A stretch of DNA of 20,507 nt. It comes from an uncultured Lachnospiraceae bacterium. Its GTDB lineage: Bacteria > Bacillota > Clostridia > Lachnospirales > Lachnospiraceae. The translations under genes were made by a program, and so were the position numbers. Under the pieces are notes generated by a model. That model saw only the letters and a program-made list of their open reading frames with translations. It did no database searches and was not told the origin of the DNA. Shown piece after piece: positions 6,838-13,897 of the stretch (positions within the stretch are counted from its first letter, which is position 1; each line of letters begins with the position of its first letter). The stretch is taken from the NCBI GenBank assembly GCA_910587085.1, contig CAJUMC010000008.1:1-20507 (forward strand). The letters are read 5' to 3'.

Positions 6838-6988
6838 CATTTCTTTTGCTGCAGCATTTCTTATGCTATATTATTTATTTTTAATAGTATATATTATAAT
6901 ATATTGTTTCTTTTACTATAAATTCTTTTAATAGTAGCACTTTTTTCACTATGGCATTCCTTTTACTCAGGCATATCTTTTACTGTAA
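6838..6988. repeat. 17 bp degenerate tandem array, about nine units
   Basis: Units of 17 bp can be laid out at 6838, 6855, 6938, 6955 and 6972, with three or four more decayed units (15-19 bp) between 6872 and 6937. The minus-strand consensus is close to CTATAGTAAAAGAAATG. The first unit in the direction of transcription overlaps the final codon and TAA stop (6980-6982) of the kinase gene, and the array fills most of the gap to the Nudix gene. There are no spacers, so it is not a CRISPR. Confidence 0.75.
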
Positions 6989-7492
6989 TAATTCCTTGAC
7001 AATGATATCTGCGCATTCCGCCGCACTGCACAGACTTGTATCCACTCTCAAACGGTACTCTATATTTTCTGCCATCCGTTCATGCTGCTCATCTGATTGA
7101 CTTTCATACCTGTCTCCGCGAATAATATTTCTTTTTCTGCAGATATCCAGCGGACAGTATACCTCAACCAGATCCAGGGGATTATCTTTCAGAATTTCCA
7201 TCAGCTGCTGATAATGAGGCGCTATTTCATCTCTTTCAACCAATATTCCATCAATAAGCACATTTTTACCCATATCGGAATAGAGTTTCGCAGTGTGGTA
7301 CATCATAATAATTACTTCGCTAAGATATTTCCAATAGTTTTCACGCAAATATTTATCTCCGACCATCTCCTGAAATAAATCATTCGCAACAACATAAAAG
7401 AATACATCATCACGCTCCTGAATAGCTTCAACAATTGATGTTTTTCCCGAACTTGTTACTCCGTTCAAAAAAATAATACGTCCCTTTTCCAT
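6980..7492 (-). CDS. Chloramphenicol phosphotransferase-like P-loop kinase
   Basis: The protein has 170 residues from the ATG at 7492, chosen for GAGGAG 7 bases upstream and because the family starts right before the P-loop. GVTSSGKT (11-18) is the Walker A motif. VVANDLF places Asp38 where the catalytic Asp of Streptomyces chloramphenicol phosphotransferase lies. NVLIDG (77-82) is the Walker B-like strand, and RGDR (125-128) is the family's basic lid motif. The rest (VDTSLCSAAECADIIV) matches the C-terminal family pattern. The known reaction is ATP-dependent O-phosphorylation of a small molecule; resistance is possible but many homologues have unknown substrates. The stop codon is the first unit of the 17 bp array. 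Confidence 0.78.
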   Translation of the reverse strand: MEKGRIIFLNGVTSSGKTSIVEAIQERDDVFFYVVANDLFQEMVGDKYLRENYWKYLSEVIIMMYHTAKLYSDMGKNVLIDGILVERDEIAPHYQQLMEILKDNPLDLVEVYCPLDICRKRNIIRGDRYESQSDEQHERMAENIEYRLRVDTSLCSAAECADIIVKELLQ

Positions 7493-7628
7493 TCTGTTTC
7501 TCCTCAAAATCTGATTTATCAATGTCTCTACAATAAAAAAATATATCACTCAGGCACACTGTTTTCTATCTTTTCTGCATCCTTCTTCTCCAGACAGCAT
7601 AGCCATCCCGGCCCGGCAACATTTCCGA

Positions 7629-7739
7629 TCAACCTGCTTTGCCCGCCACACAAAAATATATTTGCCCATACATGCGGCAGGCAGAAGTGCGAAGGCACAA
7701 AGTGCTTTTGCGCTCATACAACTGTGCCAAAAACAGCAT
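7629..7739 (-). repeat. Possible dispersed intergenic repeat with a 36-codon frame
   Basis: This segment between the AAC(6')-like gene and the kinase gene has an imperfect hairpin (GCGCAAAAGCAC with GTGCCTTCGC, about 7690-7714), a second loose stem closed by CCTGC/GCAGG, and the direct repeat TTTGCCC. It encodes a frame (MLFLAQLYERKSTLCLRTSA onwards, ending CVAGKAG) with AGGAGG only 3 bases from its ATG. From memory, near-identical short hypothetical proteins recur in Lachnospiraceae genomes, which is what a non-coding dispersed repeat would produce. I favour the repeat over a gene. Confidence 0.35.
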
Positions 7740-7752
7740 CCGCCTCCTTTTA

Positions 7753-8298
7753 TTACACTTCTTTATCTTTCGTCCGAATCCGCCTTGCCATAAAAATATC
7801 CGGCTTCCCCTTCCCGTTGGCATCCGGGATTACCCCGACAATCTGATAGCCAAGCTTCTGGTAAAATTCAAACGGATGTCCTTTTAAATTTTTCACGTTC
7901 TGAATTTTATTATAGGTGTCCTCAAACAAATCTGTCTCACCAAGGCTTGTCTGCCCGAACTCGTCATCCGTTCCGAGATAGATGGTAAGCACGCCCCGCT
8001 CCGCGCATTCCTTCTCCAGCGCGCGGACAAGCCTTGTGCCGATCCCCCGGTGCCGGCATGCCTTGCGGACAGCGAGCGGGTGCAGCTCCCAGGCGCAGTC
8101 ATATTGCGGCACCGCACCCACCAGGCCTGCAAGATGCCCGTCCTCCGCCGCCATCAGCAAAATCCTTTCATCCTCGAGATATTCCTCCAGATCCTCCTCC
8201 GTATAGTTTCCATAGCAATGCGGAAAAGCCTCCGCCAACAGTTCCGCCGCCTCACGAAGCAATACAATATTATCCTTGTCAAAAAATCTGATTTCCAT
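7753..8298 (-). CDS. AAC(6')-I-like GNAT acetyltransferase
   Basis: The protein has 181 residues. WELHPLAV (70-77), RHRGIG (82-87, acetyl-CoA loop), IYLGTDDEFGQTSL (106-119), TDLFEDTYNKIQNVKNL and HPFEFYQKLGYQIVGVIPDANGKGKPDI form the block order seen in the AAC(6')-I family and its close relatives. The known reaction is acetyl transfer from acetyl-CoA to the 6'-amino group of aminoglycosides; chromosomal relatives often act on other or unknown amines, so resistance is only a possibility. The ATG at 8298 has AAGGAG about 12 bases upstream, rather far; the alternative ATG at 8325 adds nine residues and has no clear ribosome site. It lies just downstream of an aminoglycoside phosphotransferase-like gene. 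Confidence 0.82.
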   Translation of the reverse strand: MEIRFFDKDNIVLLREAAELLAEAFPHCYGNYTEEDLEEYLEDERILLMAAEDGHLAGLVGAVPQYDCAWELHPLAVRKACRHRGIGTRLVRALEKECAERGVLTIYLGTDDEFGQTSLGETDLFEDTYNKIQNVKNLKGHPFEFYQKLGYQIVGVIPDANGKGKPDIFMARRIRTKDKEV

Positions 8299-8349
8299 GA
8301 ATCTATTATTCTCCTTTTCTTCCATTCCGGCAAGCTAAATATTTATAAA

Positions 8350-8372
8350 TTATTTTATTTATTTATTTTCAT
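8350..8372. repeat. Short AAAT-type repeat after the APH-like gene
   Basis: ATTTTATTTATTTATTTTCATTA carries several copies of a 4-base TTTA unit and touches the TAA stop of the phosphotransferase gene. It is low-complexity sequence that could aid slippage. Confidence 0.45.
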
Positions 8373-9247
8373 TAACCAAACGCCTCAAACGCTGCAACCA
8401 CCCGTAACATATCGTACTCAAAATTTTCTCTGCCGTACAGATCAAGAAAGCAATCCGTATAATCCTCCGTCCTCAGATTATGCTGCAGCGACCAGAGCGC
8501 CCAATACAGATCAATATGCTTATCACCGGCTCCGGCCATTGCCAGATCAATAAAACAGGAAAATCTGCCGTCCTTTACCATAATGTTCGGCAGGCAGAAA
8601 TCCCCGTGTATCAGGGTATCGCATTTCAGTCGGTGTTTATTTTCCTGCATAATCGCCCACGCTTCCTCCTTCGAGGAAATCGCCTCTTTAAAAGAAATCT
8701 TTTCTGCCGGGGCAGCTTCTGCATTCAAAATAATTTTCTCCCCGGAAGATGTCCCTTCCTTCCAAGCGATTTCATCTATTGGGGGCTTCCGAAAACGCGG
8801 CATCAGGATGCTGCTGTCATAATTCCCGCTGCCGCTTTTCAGTGCCTTCTCAAAATTCTCATAGGCAGCGGAAACCGGGAGCTCTGCAGCCGGTATGGAG
8901 TGAAGCATTTTCATTGCCCCTGCCATCACGCTGCACAGCTGCTCCGGTTTGTCAAGAAAGGCAGTACAATCCTCCCCTTCGGCGGCCTTCGTCAGCATAT
9001 AATCCCGGTCGCTTCCGCCGTACCACATAACCTTTACACCAAGCCCGTTTTTGTGAAACCAGCCCGTCCTTAATGCCTCACGCATTAAACTCCCCCGCTC
9101 CCCAACCTTCAGAAAATAGTCCGGGGAAATATAATAAACCTTCGCTTGCGGACTGGAACTGCTGTCATAAATATCCGCACCTGCCAGATAAGGATGCAGT
9201 TCCTCCGGAAAATCCTGAATATTTATTTGAGTTTTTGTCTTTTCCAT
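8372..9247 (-). CDS. Aminoglycoside 3'-phosphotransferase-like kinase with an unusual insertion
   Basis: The protein has 291 residues, longer than the usual 250-270. AKVYYISPDYFLKVGERGSLMREA (35-58) is the nucleotide-binding N-lobe with Lys47. Brenner's motif HGDFCLPN (214-221) gives the catalytic Asp216 and metal-binding Asn221. FIDLAMAGAGDKHIDL (232-247) gives the DFG-equivalent Asp234, and the C-terminal YTDCFLDLYG is the APH(3') helix. The known role is ATP-dependent phosphorylation of aminoglycosides in the cytoplasm. Residues 152-196 are extra relative to APH(3')-IIIa and hold two related segments, IAWKEGTSSGE (160-170) and ISFKEAISSKE (184-194), before the catalytic loop. No ribosome site is clear near the ATG. 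An AAC(6')-like gene follows after 73 bases, so the pair could act on the same class of compound. Confidence 0.8.
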   Translation of the reverse strand: MEKTKTQINIQDFPEELHPYLAGADIYDSSSSPQAKVYYISPDYFLKVGERGSLMREALRTGWFHKNGLGVKVMWYGGSDRDYMLTKAAEGEDCTAFLDKPEQLCSVMAGAMKMLHSIPAAELPVSAAYENFEKALKSGSGNYDSSILMPRFRKPPIDEIAWKEGTSSGEKIILNAEAAPAEKISFKEAISSKEEAWAIMQENKHRLKCDTLIHGDFCLPNIMVKDGRFSCFIDLAMAGAGDKHIDLYWALWSLQHNLRTEDYTDCFLDLYGRENFEYDMLRVVAAFEAFG

Positions 9248-9347
9248 TATTTACGTTCTTATTCAAATATAACCTCAATGCTGTCTTGCTTTCTACATAA
9301 ACTTCAATATGTCAACCTGATTGCCATCCTGTGCGCGGTTCCTTTCC

Positions 9348-10151
9348 CTACATGCGCCTCAATACCCCTTTGGACCAGCCAACCTTCCCGCCCAAAAGCA
9401 GATATTTTTTCATATTCCTCTGCAGGCTTGTTGTCTCGGGAAGCTGTTCCAAAACCCGGGCACAGCCGGGAAATACCCAGTCCATAACCGCCGTGCTCTC
9501 CTCGTCGGTTTCCGTAATCTCAAACATATCCTGAAATTGCAGGATGTTGGAGTCCTCCTTTAACAGCTTGTGCAGCGCCGGGGACAGGAGCCACGATTCA
9601 CAGCAAAGCGGAAGTCCGCTGCACTCCGGGAAATACTTCCCGCAGAATTCATGGTACCGGGCCAGCGAGTCCATAACGGACGGTTTGGACAAATCCGCAT
9701 CGGAAGGGATATGGATAAAAACCCGGTCTTCACAGAATTCATACTCCAGCGCCCCAAGCCTATATTCCCTCATGGAAAGCTGGCGCGGAAACCACCATCC
9801 CCAGACAAAACGGTACGTTCCATGTATTCTATAATGCTCATTTAAAAAGCGGGTGCAGAATTTCATGGTATCATCAAAGATATCGGTACAAATCCCGCGC
9901 TTCTGGTATTCGTCAAAAACTTTACACGCAATATCAAGCTCCTCCCAAAGCATTCCAAACCCATCCGGGTCTTCCCCAACAAAATCTTTGATTTTCTCCT
10001 CCAGTTCCTTCATTACCCCGATATCTGCAATCAGGTTCTCTATTTTCAACAAAAAACTTCCCCTGCGTGTTTTCCCGTATTCCGACAGTGCTTCGACCAC
10101 CTGCTCCGGCAGGCCGAGCCGCTGATACAGCTCATTATGTTCCACAGGCAT
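9348..10151 (-). CDS. GNAT-like acyltransferase (NAT_N plus GNAT_C domains)
   Basis: The protein has 267 residues. The two-part arrangement matches, from memory, the Pfam pair NAT_N (PF18082) and GNAT_C (PF18164): a helical N-terminal half (residues 1-110), then GWWFPRQLSMREYRLGALEYE (118-138), FIHIPSDADLS (145-155), CCESWLLSPALHKLL (183-197) and LPETTSLQR (237-245) leading to LLLGGKVG. These are the conserved blocks of the C-terminal acyltransferase domain. Substrate and acyl donor are unknown. The ATG at 10151 is only one base after AAAGGAG; the in-frame GTG at 10145 is 7 bases from it and may be the true start. It follows the YfbM-family gene by about 65 bases, and the 100-base gap after it holds a TTGACA (9310-9315) without a convincing -10. 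Confidence 0.8.
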   Translation of the reverse strand: MPVEHNELYQRLGLPEQVVEALSEYGKTRRGSFLLKIENLIADIGVMKELEEKIKDFVGEDPDGFGMLWEELDIACKVFDEYQKRGICTDIFDDTMKFCTRFLNEHYRIHGTYRFVWGWWFPRQLSMREYRLGALEYEFCEDRVFIHIPSDADLSKPSVMDSLARYHEFCGKYFPECSGLPLCCESWLLSPALHKLLKEDSNILQFQDMFEITETDEESTAVMDWVFPGCARVLEQLPETTSLQRNMKKYLLLGGKVGWSKGVLRRM

Positions 10152-10214
10152 ACTCCTTTCTGCATCTTTTCTCTTAACGGATGCAAACGGACATTATTTT
10201 GTCCCCCTTTAAGC

Positions 10215-10766
10215 TCAATAAAGACTCATAATCACGCCTCTGTTTTTCTTTACCATCCGGTCATAAAAATCCCGCAGCACCAAAAACACCGCCCGCAGTT
10301 CACACTTGAGCTCTTCCTTGTCTTCCCTGAGCCAAATATGCGGATAGATTCCCTCCCGTTCAAAATGCTCCGGCGAAAATGCCTCAAGTGCTGCTTCCAG
10401 ATCGAACTCATTCAAAGCCGCAAGAATCTGCGGCAGCCGCTCCGGAGAAATGTAACTGACAAAATACGCTCCTTCATCGGAATATGCCTGTCCGCCGACC
10501 ACCGCCTCGCTCAGCAGATTTTCGGAAACCGGGCTGCATGCGCCGGCGCCTGTCAGCAGACAGTGGAGCCCGTCCCACATTTTATCCAGATAACAGACTT
10601 CACCCTTTGCTTCCACTTCCGATAATATGTACACTTCCGGTTCCTCGGGGAGACTGTTTCCGCAGCCGGATAAATTATCCTCCTTCGGGGATTCCTCCCC
10701 GCATCTGGCAATCATCCGCTCAATGCTCGCACTGTCCGCCTCCTTGTAGCTGAGATACATTCCCAT
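10215..10766 (-). CDS. DUF1877 (YfbM family) protein
   Basis: The protein has 183 residues. The family signature is clear: the MGMYLSYKEAD opening, LDKMWDGLHCLLTG (60-73), LSEAVVGGQAY (85-95), SYISPERLPQI (104-114), and the tail GIYPHIW..LRDFYDRMVKKNRGV. DUF1877 proteins are small cytoplasmic proteins of unknown function with a solved E. coli structure (YfbM). Compared with the family, residues 24-52 form an extra acidic, Ser/Pro-rich segment between the first helix and the WDGL motif. An excellent AAGGAGG ribosome site lies in front of the ATG. The gene stands about 160 bases after a truncated GNAT and is followed closely by the GNAT-like acyltransferase, probably one transcript. Confidence 0.87.
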   Translation of the reverse strand: MGMYLSYKEADSASIERMIARCGEESPKEDNLSGCGNSLPEEPEVYILSEVEAKGEVCYLDKMWDGLHCLLTGAGACSPVSENLLSEAVVGGQAYSDEGAYFVSYISPERLPQILAALNEFDLEAALEAFSPEHFEREGIYPHIWLREDKEELKCELRAVFLVLRDFYDRMVKKNRGVIMSLY

Positions 10767-10911
10767 GTTTTATCCTCCTTACATGATATATTTTATATGA
10801 CCGGCATTCTTCGGTTAAAAGAACTTTCCGCTCCGAATAAACACAAACAGCGCCTCTTAATTCCAAGGGGCGGTACGGGATACCGGCAAAAAATTTACAA
10901 ATCTGCGCAAA

Positions 10912-10923
10912 GCTGGATCCAGC
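10912..10923. repeat. 12 bp palindrome at the end of the truncated GNAT
   Basis: GCTGGATCCAGC is perfectly self-complementary and abuts the TAA of the truncated GNAT. Together with CCAGC/GCTGG arms across the stop it puts three copies of the same pentamer in 30 bases. This is where the gene's sequence departs from the family, so it may mark the deletion joint. Confidence 0.35.
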
Positions 10924-10924
10924 A

Positions 10925-11233
10925 TTAATCAGCTGGTTTGATTTTCTCAAACCCGTTTTTCCAGATGGCTTCCTCCGCTTCTGCCAGCAGCCTGCTGCCG
11001 ATCCCCTGCCTGCGGTATGGCTGGTCAACACAGAGCATCAGTATCGTGCCCCGGTTCACGACCGCCGCGCCAATCAGGCAGTTCTTCGAATCCCTTTCCG
11101 CAAATACGGCATTGCCTTCATGTCCCAGAATCCGCAGAACGGATGAGCGTTCCCTCACAATGAGGGGGAAATTTCTCTCAAACAAATCCGCCAGTTCCTG
11201 ACCCTTATCAGCTCTCCCTCCACTCCACAACAT
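10925..11233 (-). pseudogene. GNAT N-acetyltransferase, C-terminally truncated
   Basis: The frame gives 102 residues from the ATG at 11233, which has AAGGAG 7 bases upstream and overlaps the end of the nitroreductase gene by 26 bases. It has the first GNAT strands (NCLIGAAVVNRGTILMLCVD) and a perfect acetyl-CoA loop RRQGIG (74-79) followed by the helix RLLAEAEEAIWKNGFEKI. The protein then stops at KPAD, just where beta5 and the late FYxxxGF helix should follow; relatives are about 60 residues longer from memory. The following 150 bases do not restore the missing part in any minus-strand frame I read. It is therefore a gene remnant or an unusually short GNAT, still set up for coupled translation with the nitroreductase. 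Confidence 0.65.
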
Positions 11234-11825
11234 CCCGCATCTCCTTTCTCGGCCTTGCCTGCGGCGCTTCCGCCGCGTATCCGACTGCAAGCGCTGCAAA
11301 CAATTCTCCTTCGGCGCCCAGCCATTCATCCAGCTCCTTCTGCGCAAAAAATGTATCACAGATCCACAGGCTGCCAAGCCCTAAATCTGTTGCTGTCAGA
11401 ATCATATTTTCAATCGCTGCCCCGATGGACTGCGTATTGCAGATTTCCGCAATCCGGTCTTCCTCCGAGCAGCAGCTTTTGTCCTTATGCCCCGTCACAC
11501 CCCTAAATTTTTCTGCCAGGGGATTGATAATAAAAATTACGACCGGCGCGTGCTTCATAATGCTGAATGAGTATTCCGCGCCGTCCAGATGGCAGGCGCT
11601 CTCCGGAAGAAACGGCTCCCGCTTTTCCCGCTCAAGCCCCGCGGCAAGCGCGGCAAGCATCCCTTCCTTCGCTCCTCCCGTTACAACAACAAATCTCCAC
11701 GGCTGGCGGTTTTTCGCGGAGGGCGCTAGAATTCCCGCTTTAATAATTTCTTCGACCATACAGCGCGGCACGGGCTTGTCCTGATATTTCCGGATGCTGC
11801 GCCGGTCAGTGATTGCCTGAATCAT
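11208..11825 (-). CDS. Nitroreductase family flavoprotein
   Basis: The protein has 205 residues. RRSIRKYQDKPV (8-19) is the N-terminal FMN phosphate-binding motif, GILAPSAKNRQPWRFVVV (31-48) the second FMN segment, and NTQSIGAAIENMILTATDLGLGSLWIC (130-156) the long dimer helix that ends at the flavin, followed by PRKEMRDVV. The family uses NAD(P)H through FMN to reduce nitro groups, quinones or related compounds as a cytoplasmic homodimer. Extra residues between 60 and 125, with a CCS cluster near 118-120, are not unusual in Clostridia. It starts 25 bases after the radical SAM gene with GGAAAAAAA in front of the ATG, and overlaps the truncated GNAT, so the three form one operon. Confidence 0.9.
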   Translation of the reverse strand: MIQAITDRRSIRKYQDKPVPRCMVEEIIKAGILAPSAKNRQPWRFVVVTGGAKEGMLAALAAGLEREKREPFLPESACHLDGAEYSFSIMKHAPVVIFIINPLAEKFRGVTGHKDKSCCSEEDRIAEICNTQSIGAAIENMILTATDLGLGSLWICDTFFAQKELDEWLGAEGELFAALAVGYAAEAPQARPRKEMRDVVEWRES

Positions 11826-11850
11826 AATATTTTTTTCCTTTCTGATTTTT

Positions 11851-12732
11851 TTATATCTGCAAGTCCCACAAAGTCATCTGTGCATTCTGTGCCTTATCCT
11901 CGAACTTGTGCAGATATTCGAAAATCCGGTCGTTGTCATGAACCATCCCACATCTGCCGCAGGTTTCATGGAAAAGCTGCATCAGTGCCTTGTTGTTCGG
12001 GCTGTCTATTATATATTGGTTTCCGTATATCCGGATGTATCTCTCCTTTATTCCCGGAAACAGACGGTCTAGCTGTGCATAAAAATATTCCCGGTTCCCT
12101 TCGCGAAGCGTCAGCCCCATCGAAAAGCAGATCACCCCGTAAACTCCCGCCTCGCTGCACATACGAAGAATTCCGGAAATATTTTCCCGCGTGTCGTTTA
12201 AAAACGGCAGAATGGGGGAGAGCCACACAACCGTAGGGATTCCCGCCGCCTGAAATTCCTTCAATGCCGCAAGGCGCTCGCCCGTTGTGCTGACATTCGG
12301 TTCAATCTTTCTGCACAGTTCCTCGTCGAAGGTCGTCAGCGTCATCTGTACGACTGCCTTTGTCTTTCGGTTGATCTTTTGCAGAAGGTCGATGTCCCGC
12401 AGCACCCGGCAGGATTTTGTGTGTACTGTCACCCCAAAGCCGTACCGGTCAATCAGCTCAAGTGCTTTCCTAGTATTGCCGATCTCCATTTCCAGAGGCA
12501 GGTACGGGTCTGTCATAGCCCCCGTACCGATCATGCATTTGCGGCGCTTACGCTTCAGCGCGTGTTCCAGCAGCTCTATGGCATTTTCCTTGACTTCGAT
12601 ATCCGTAAAATCATGCTCGATATGGTAGCATCTGCTGCGGGAATCGCAGTAGATACAGCCGTGCTGACAGCCGCGGTACAGATTCATACCATTCTGCGAC
12701 GACAGGATTCCCTTCGCTTTTACGTAGTGCAT
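11851..12732 (-). CDS. Radical SAM protein, SPL/Rv2578c-like
   Basis: The protein has 293 residues from the ATG at 12732, which has GGAGG 8 bases upstream; a TTG five codons earlier is possible. RGCQHGCIYCDSR carries the CX3CX2C cluster (Cys22, Cys26, Cys29) that binds the 4Fe-4S centre and SAM. MIGTGAMTDPYLPLE (67-81) and the following TRKALELIDRYGFGVTVHTKS are the blocks shared with spore photoproduct lyase-like radical SAM proteins. A further Cys pair (CGRCG, near residue 260) lies toward the C-terminus. Members are widespread and mostly uncharacterised; a DNA-repair lyase role should not be assumed because this is the short SPL-like group. It heads the radical SAM / nitroreductase / GNAT-remnant operon. 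Confidence 0.88.
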   Translation of the reverse strand: MHYVKAKGILSSQNGMNLYRGCQHGCIYCDSRSRCYHIEHDFTDIEVKENAIELLEHALKRKRRKCMIGTGAMTDPYLPLEMEIGNTRKALELIDRYGFGVTVHTKSCRVLRDIDLLQKINRKTKAVVQMTLTTFDEELCRKIEPNVSTTGERLAALKEFQAAGIPTVVWLSPILPFLNDTRENISGILRMCSEAGVYGVICFSMGLTLREGNREYFYAQLDRLFPGIKERYIRIYGNQYIIDSPNNKALMQLFHETCGRCGMVHDNDRIFEYLHKFEDKAQNAQMTLWDLQI

Positions 12733-13067
12733 GGGCTCCCCCTCCAATTCCCTGCCTGTTCTTCCCTGCGCAAAAAGTTTTCTTTGGAAACCGATTCTTA
12801 CAGCCTACATCCCCCGCCTTCCCTTACATGCACGAAAGGCTTCTGTAACAGACCTCTAATTAATCGTTTCCTTAAAGCTCCGCCAGCTCTTCCACGGACA
12901 GAAAACTTCCTTGCAACTGCCAGGCTTAAACCATCGGACATAAACAATCCGTTTATAAAGCATTAAACAGAAGCCGTCAGGCATAAAACAAAAGGCATAG
13001 AATACCCGGAATAATATCTTTCCCCTTTAAAATTTGACCGCTTCTTACCGCGGCCATATCTTTTCCC
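12733..13067. other. Gene-free gap with decayed repeats
   Basis: Between the ClbS-like gene and the radical SAM gene I see no convincing gene. A 47-codon minus-strand frame (12798-12941, MSDGLSLAVARKFSVRGRAG..) lacks a ribosome site. The part nearest the ClbS-like stop (13014-13074) repeats ATATCTTT..CCC and CTTACCGC on both sides of the stop. The stretch 12921-12994 holds about four degenerate units sharing CCGTC..GCATAAAAC-like words. Confidence 0.5.
12921..12994. repeat. Degenerate tandem repeat, about four units of 17-25 bp
   Basis: On the minus strand the units read CTTTTGTTTTATGCCTGACG, then CTTCTGTTTAATGC plus an 11-base filler, then ATTGTTTATGTCCGATGG, and finally GTTTAAGCCTGGC. The shared core is TGTTT(A/T)ATG(C/T)C followed by GACGG-like bases. 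Unit lengths differ, so the array is old or built by unequal steps. Confidence 0.4.
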
Positions 13068-13604
13068 TTACCGCAGAATCTTCCGGTGCGATTTCAGCTT
13101 TTTCAGCGCCCACTCATAATGGCTGGACATGTTCGAAACAAAGTAGGAGCCCAGCGCATTATCGCCGCACCATGCAAATACCCCGCGCGAAAAAAGCTCC
13201 TCCTGGGAAAACCGCTCGATCAGCGCCATCATTTTATTGTGGGATTCCTGCAGCGATCTTTTTGCTTCTGCAAGCGTTGTATTCTGGTGCTTTTCCCAGA
13301 ATTCCATGTTCATGTCGCCATACGTGCGCCAGTTGTAAGGGTCCGGGAGGAGCGGTTTGTTCTCCCCCCTTTCGTTCGCCGCAACCCAGTTCAATACAAG
13401 ATTATGCCATTCATTTAAATGGATCAGCACATCGCGCAGGTTTTTGTCGCGGCTCCAGTGCCGCTCCTTTTTTGAGGGAATTCCCGAAAAGTCAAAGGTT
13501 GTCGATAATTCCCTGTCGGTCATGGAGGTGATAAAATTGTTCAGTTCCTCAAATTTTTCTGCTGCTGCCTGAAGCAATTCCGGTTTGTTCACAGGTCTTG
13601 CCAT
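13068..13604 (-). CDS. ClbS/DfsB family four-helix bundle protein
   Basis: The protein has 178 residues from the ATG at 13604 (AAAAGGGG upstream), giving the family's usual MARPVNKPELLQAAAEKFEEL start; an ATG at 13637 would add an atypical tail. NLRDVLIHLNEWHNLVLNWV and the Trp-rich PYNWRTYGDMNMEFWEKHQNTTLAEAKRSL match ClbS/DfsB proteins of the DinB-like fold. The founding member, ClbS, protects colibactin producers by hydrolysing the cyclopropane warhead; DfsB is named from a similar context. Most homologues, probably including this one, have unknown ligands and may protect against electrophilic compounds. SYFVSNMSSHYEWALKKL is the last helix. It is transcribed from a promoter that contains a dyad, just downstream of a WYL-type regulator gene. 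Confidence 0.85.
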   Translation of the reverse strand: MARPVNKPELLQAAAEKFEELNNFITSMTDRELSTTFDFSGIPSKKERHWSRDKNLRDVLIHLNEWHNLVLNWVAANERGENKPLLPDPYNWRTYGDMNMEFWEKHQNTTLAEAKRSLQESHNKMMALIERFSQEELFSRGVFAWCGDNALGSYFVSNMSSHYEWALKKLKSHRKILR

Positions 13605-13897
13605 GTCTTTTCCCCTTTTCCATATTATTTTCCGCATTACCTGCTGAAAAACTCCGGCTCATACGGTGCAACCCGGCCGCCTTCCGCAGACTTATGCGCG
13701 ATTCGCACCCGTTTCTGCCGGTCCGGCAGTCTGTGGTGCTCCTCTGATCCAAGCATAGCATACAATACCTGACAAAGCATGTCAGGTTTTATCCGGAATT
13801 TTTCTTTGCAGGTTACTTCCTGAGCTGCCGGCTGGCATCTGCTCAATCCTTTTCCTGACCGTTCCTTCTGTACCTGCAAATACAGATCGCACATTAT
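13605..13897. other. Regulatory leader between the WYL regulator and the ClbS-like gene
   Basis: No supported gene lies here. An 85-codon minus-strand frame (13637-13894) spans it but has no ribosome site and reads through the operator. The transcript from the promoter at 13757-13785 would have about 145 bases of untranslated leader, long for this kind of gene, with no terminator-like hairpin that I can see. Confidence 0.5.
13757..13787 (-). promoter_or_regulatory. Promoter overlapped by an 8 bp-arm dyad, probable WYL-regulator operator
   Basis: ACCTGACA/TGTCAGGT with a 5-base centre (13767-13787) is a perfect inverted repeat. On the minus strand one arm supplies CTGACA (13780-13785, 5/6 of TTGACA) and TATGCT (13757-13762, 4/6 of TATAAT) follows exactly 17 bases later. 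The dyad therefore covers the -35 element and spacer, the place for a repressor. The adjacent WYL-type regulator is the natural candidate; this is inference. Confidence 0.65.

Noticed and set aside
6838..6988. CRISPR-like array
   Set aside because: The units follow each other without spacers and are diverged. The same holds for the 23 bp array at 18929-19042, and no cas genes are present.
10720..11031. Overlapping frame that might complete the truncated GNAT by frameshift
   Set aside because: Its translation (SSFAQICKFFAGIPYRPLEL..) has none of the expected beta5 or FYxxxGF features of a GNAT C-terminus.
12798..12941. 47-codon minus-strand frame, basic (MSDGLSLAVARKFSVRGRAG..)
   Set aside because: No ribosome site precedes the ATG, the start lies inside degenerate repeats, and the composition is not distinctive.
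13637..13894. 85-codon minus-strand frame upstream of the ClbS-like gene
   Set aside because: It runs through the operator and promoter dyad, lacks a ribosome site, and shows no domain pattern.
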